Positions 61,007 to 64,000 of a stretch of DNA of 64,000 bases are shown one piece after another (position 1 is the first letter of the stretch; the number at the start of each line of letters is the position of its first letter). A model generated the notes under the pieces. It was not told the DNA's origin. It saw only the letters and a program-made list of their open reading frames with translations, and ran no database searches. The position numbers were made by a program, and so were the translations under genes. This DNA comes from Albibacterium sp963696875 (GTDB taxonomy: Bacteria > Bacteroidota > Bacteroidia > Sphingobacteriales > Sphingobacteriaceae): NCBI GenBank assembly GCA_963696875.1, contig CAVOLQ010000003.1:452346-516345 (forward strand), written 5' to 3'.

Positions 61007-61327
61007 TTGGTCACAGTTTCGGATAAATAAAGTAGGTTTATTTATCCTAAGGTAGTAAATTTTTTACAATAAACTCTGTTTTTAAGATTATAGAAATATT
61101 TAAGTCAATCAGATTGCTATTTGTTGCTTTTTGATTGACTTAAAACTGGCTTAGATTTTATGTTTAAATTAATAATGAACAGAAAAGATATTTGATCGGT
61201 TTGCTTAATTGATCTGAAATTATTATCAGCAAACAGTTAAGAGGTACGCAGTGCTTATCCAACTATGCTGTGCGTGCCCGCACCAAGATCATAGGGACTT
61301 ACGCAGCCAAGGGCAAAAATAAAAGCA
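61007..61327. promoter_or_regulatory. 321-base intergenic region with two perfect inverted repeats
   Basis: No gene is visible. GGATAAATAAA (61021-61031) and TTTATTTATCC (61037-61047) form an 11-bp palindrome with a 5-base spacer, 14 bases upstream of the esterase ATG. TTTAAGTCAATCA (61099-61111) and TGATTGACTTAAA (61132-61144) form a 13-bp perfect stem with a 20-base loop. The part 61240-61310 is more GC-rich and repeats TACGCAG. Possible roles are an operator, a terminator or the remnant of a small mobile element. Confidence 0.5.
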
Positions 61328-62433
61328 CTAAACGTTAAACCTAAAATGCATAATATCCCCATCTTCTACGACATAGGTCTTTTCCTTCAACGCTCATTTT
61401 CCCAGCCTCTTTGCAGGCGTTTTCTGATCCCAATGCAATAAAGTTTTCATATTTGATGACTTCCGCTCGGATGAATCCTTTCTCAAAATCAGTATGGATT
61501 ACTCCAGCGGCCTGAGGAGCAGTAAAACCTTGAGTAATAGTCCAAGCCCTCACTTCTTGTACGCCCGAAGTGAAATAAGTTGCCAGATTCAATAAGCGAT
61601 AAGCAGCACGGATCAATTTATTAACGCCCGATTCCTCGAGTCCGAGATCGGCAAGGAACATTTGTCTTTCTTCGTAAGTTTCAAATTCGGCAATTTCAGA
61701 CTCAATTTTCGCAGAAATTACCAATACTTCTGCGTCTTCATTTTTAACTGCTTCACGTACTTTATCTACATAGGCGTTTCCGTTCACAACGGAAGCTTCA
61801 TCCACGTTGCAGACATACAAAACTGGTTTCTGTGTAAGTAGTCCCAAGTCTTGAATATATTCAAAATCTTCTTCAGAAATATCAGCTAGCCTTACGGACT
61901 TTCCGCTTTCCAAAGTTGTTTTTACAATAGATAGAATGTCGAAAGCTTTTTTGGCATCTTTATCACCACCGGTTTTAGCCATTTTTTCTACCTTTTGAAT
62001 ACGTTTAGTTACCGTATCCAAATCTTTGAGTTGCAGTTCGGTATCAATAATTTCTTTATCACGAATTGGGTCTACTGAACCATCTACGTGCACAACATTC
62101 CCATCGTCGAAGCAGCGTAAAACATGGATGATCGCATTCGTTGCGCGAATATTTCCTAAAAATTGATTTCCAAGACCTTCCCTTTACTTGCACCTTTTAC
62201 TAATCCGGCGATATCCACGATTTCAATGGTATTGGGAACGATTCGTTGTGGATTAACGAGATTCTGCAAGCTTGGTTAAGCGCGCATCTGGAACGGTAAT
62301 AATCCCTGTATTGGGTTCTATAGGTACGAAAGGGAAAGCTTGTAGCTGCTTGCTCTTTCGCATTTGATAAGCAGTTAAACAAGGTAGATTTGCCAACGTT
62401 GGGTAAACCAACAATTCTGCACTGTAAAGCCAT
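61328..62433 (-). pseudogene. ychF: Redox-regulated ATPase YchF (Obg-related), several frameshifts
   Basis: The start MALQC-IVGLPNVGKSTLFN at ATG 62433 is the YchF P-loop; a conserved Gly before IVG reads as Arg here. Later parts DIAGLVKGA and GLGNQFLGNIRATNAIIHVLRCFDD lie in broken frames. Then a long intact stretch (62093-61341) carries the helical domain, QKPVLYVCNVDE and the TGS-domain end ITQGFTAPQAAGVIHTDFEKGFIRAEVI. Removing one A near 61382 gives the proper end TYVVEDGDIMHFRFNV, with stop at 61330-61328. Total about 366 residues, the normal length. YchF is a conserved ATPase that binds ribosomes. The breaks are single-base changes, surely sequence errors. Confidence 0.9.
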
Positions 62434-62459
62434 GAAATTTGAGATTTTTAAATTTGGCG

Positions 62460-62467
62460 CAAAGGTA
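62460..62467 (-). promoter_or_regulatory. -7 box (TACCTTTG) for ychF
   Basis: The minus strand reads TACCTTTG, matching TAnnTTTG, 26 bases before the ychF ATG; the leader would be about 20 bases. A -33 element is not clear. Confidence 0.5.
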
Positions 62468-62481
62468 GAAAAAAAAGGCAA

Positions 62482-63565
62482 TTAATTCTTGGCTCTATCG
62501 TATTGATTTGGCCATTGTTAAATCTACACCCAATTCTTTTGCAGCATGTAATGGGAATAAGGATCCCTAAGTACATTGCGTGGCAAGAATAATTAGGTCA
62601 GCTTTTTCCTGAGATAAAATCTCTTCAGCCTGGTTTTCGTTTCGGTAATTAAACCAACAGCACCTGTTAATATGCCAGTTCTTTTACGAATTTCCTCAGC
62701 ATAGAGAACTTGATATCCTGGAGATAATGGTATCGGTTATGCCGGCTACGGATTTCCACCGGTAGAACAGTCTCTACATCCACATCCAGCTCTTTTAATA
62801 CTTCAGTAGTCAGCTGATGGAATCTTCTGTGTCGCAGTCCCCATCCGTCCATTCGCGTCGCCGATATGCGAACAAATAATTGTAATTCGAGTGGCCAAAC
62901 CTCCCGAACAGCTTTACCACTTCAACAAGCAGTCGAATTCTATTTCAACAACCCCCAAATTGATCTGTTCTAAAATTACTTAAAGGCGATAAAAACTCAT
63001 GGATCAGATAACCGTGAAAGAGCGGCATGGATTTCAGACGACTTAAAACCGCCTTGGCAAAGAACGGCGAGAGTGCTGATCTTCAAAATCATCAATCACC
63101 TTTGTTATTCCGTTGCCATCAGTTCGGAAGGTGTTTTACTTCGTTCAAAAGGGTACGAACTGGAGCAACGTACCGGCCATCCACCTTCCTCAATGGCTAC
63201 CGGACCTTTACCATTCCATGATTCTCCGTTCACTTGCTTTCTACCAGCATGAGCAAGCTGAATACCCGGAATAGAATCATGGTTCTGGATAAAGTCTGGT
63301 TATTTTTTTCAGAAAGGGGATATGCTCTTCTTTCCAGATCCCAAATCTGCAGGTGATATTCTGCCTTCAGGAGAAACAGCAGTTGCCTCTGAAAATATTA
63401 ATGAAGAACCGCCTATTGCTCGAGTTCCTAGATGCACGAAATGCGAATCATTTCGCAAAGCCATCTTCGCTCAGAATATTGACACATTGGAGAAGTAACA
63501 ATCCGATTTTTACAAGGTAATACTCCGTATTTTTAAAGGAGAAAAAGTTTAGAGTATAATGTAAA
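62482..63565 (-). pseudogene. Old-yellow-enzyme NADH:flavin oxidoreductase (YqjM/NamA-like), many frameshifts
   Basis: Read across frames on the minus strand, pieces of a YqjM-type OYE appear in the right order. They are KNRIVTSPMCQYSSEDGFAN and HLGTRAIGGSSLIFSEATAV from about 63530 to 63380, LFVRISAT and HQLTTEVLKELDVDVE near 62880-62790, and TGILTGAVGLITE near 62660. The end is DPYFPLHAAKELGVDL and AKN-stop (62484-62482). Almost every 50-100 bases another one-base change is needed. The 5' boundary is approximate. YqjM enzymes reduce activated C=C bonds with NADPH and FMN. The high density of indels matches the neighbouring ychF and S9 genes, so I ascribe it to poor sequence. Confidence 0.75.
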
Positions 63566-63712
63566 GTTGAGGTAATTAGGTTGTTTTCTGCATCTTTTTA
63601 TTTCTTGATGTTTTCTAAAACTGATTTTTGATCCCATTAATATTAACCCTAAATTTGTTTTTTACAATCACGCTATTTAAACCATTGGCTTAGCTCGAAC
63701 CAATTTAGACTA

Positions 63713-64000
63713 TGAAAACTATACTTTTATTTTTAGCCCTTCTTACTTTTAGCCCTATTTTCGGTCAAAAACCTCAACCAGAAACTTTCAAGTAAAAGTT
63801 TAGCTCCAGATCAAGTAATGACACCTGAGTTGCTTTGGAGTTTAGGAAGAGTGTCGGGCACTTGGTACCAGTCAGATGGAGAGAATCCTTTCTGGTACCG
63901 TGTTGGTCGCACCGATATTAAGAGAAGAGAAATCAAATTCCAAATATGAATCATTTTTAACTTAAGTAGTAATCAGACTCAGAAAACTGATATACTTGAT
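63713..64000 (+). pseudogene. S9-family (prolyl oligopeptidase/DPP-like) peptidase, N-terminal part, frame-broken and cut by window end
   Basis: ATG 63713 starts a signal peptide (MKTILLFLALLTFSPIFGQ) and the first residues of the mature protein. After one frame change the S9 start motif LAPDQVMTPELLWSLGRVSG appears, then in further frames DIKEEKSNSKYESF and SNQTQKTDILD. These are features of secreted S9 peptidases of Bacteroidota, which carry a beta-propeller followed by an alpha/beta hydrolase domain beyond the window. At least four single-base changes are needed within 290 bases. Confidence 0.65.

Noticed and set aside
61240..61310. Remnant of an insertion sequence (GC-richer patch with two TACGCAG words)
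   Set aside because: No transposase fragment or terminal repeats could be defined; the evidence is only base composition and one short repeated word.
1..64000. CRISPR arrays, prophage or intact insertion sequences
   Set aside because: No regularly spaced repeats, transposase, integrase, or phage structural motifs were seen on either strand.

Overview
The window reads as an AT-rich chromosome segment of a Bacteroidota bacterium. A Sphingobacteriales-like member is my best guess; no rRNA or marker tree was available to fix the family. The evidence is a type IX secretion plug protein, Wzi-family outer membrane proteins, a TonB-dependent receptor paired with a surface beta-propeller lipoprotein, many lipoprotein signals, and repeated TAnnTTTG promoter boxes instead of E. 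coli-like promoters.

Layout. (1) 1-15,826: an exopolysaccharide/capsule locus, mostly on the minus strand and read from 15,826 downwards: WcaJ-type initiating phosphosugar transferase, Wzx flippase, GT2, Wzy-like polymerase, GT4, methyltransferase, two more glycosyltransferases, a Wzi-like barrel, a Wza-like export protein and a Wzz-like protein. A second Wzi-family gene enters from the left edge on the plus strand. (2) 16,391-23,971: aldo/keto reductase, then the minus-strand run ABC-F ATPase, T9SS plug, acyl-CoA thioesterase, CrcB/FluC, divergent from pyrD; then a small basic protein, tRNA-Cys and a SpoU-type rRNA methyltransferase. (3) 23,962-32,127: Omp85 (BamA/TamA) protein, phosphohexomutase, SGNH hydrolase, a small membrane protein, a repeat-filled gap and clpB. 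(4) 32,331-35,695: a cobalamin riboswitch in front of a BtuB-like receptor and a BtuG-like beta-propeller lipoprotein. (5) 35,785-45,902: HAD phosphatase, EamA transporter, SDR, metallophosphatase, then a sugar cassette: SGLT symporter, ThuA, galactokinase, and a three-domain ThuA / sugar dehydrogenase / cytochrome c lipoprotein. (6) 45,907-58,102: methyltransferase, FdtB-like aminotransferase and FdtA-like ketoisomerase (amino-deoxysugar synthesis), a complete TolC/MFP/RND efflux operon, a truncated methyltransferase and two GT2 glycosyltransferases. (7) 58,230-64,000: tRNA-Arg, a BaiN/HI0933-type flavoprotein, a sialate O-acetylesterase-like lipoprotein, ychF, an old-yellow-enzyme gene and the start of an S9 peptidase.

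A caution on quality: several genes have broken frames (both ends of the window, export protein, two glycosyltransferases, clpB, flavoprotein, ychF, OYE, S9 peptidase). Nearly all breaks are single-base gains or losses, many in homopolymers, and they hit genes that should be functional (clpB, ychF). I read most of them as consensus errors, not true pseudogenes, and give each gene one full span. The exceptions that could be real are an in-frame TAG in a glycosyltransferase (7,751-7,753) and a methyltransferase that loses its C-terminal part next to a GC-rich hairpin (54,572-55,000).

No CRISPR array, prophage, intact insertion sequence or clear antiphage island is visible. The most interesting items are the B12 riboswitch/BtuB/BtuG-like unit, the ThuA-dehydrogenase-cytochrome fusion in a galactose-type cassette, a dispersed intergenic repeat seen twice, divergent promoters that would give leaderless mRNAs for an ABC-F ATPase and pyrD, and several perfect inverted repeats in intergenic regions.
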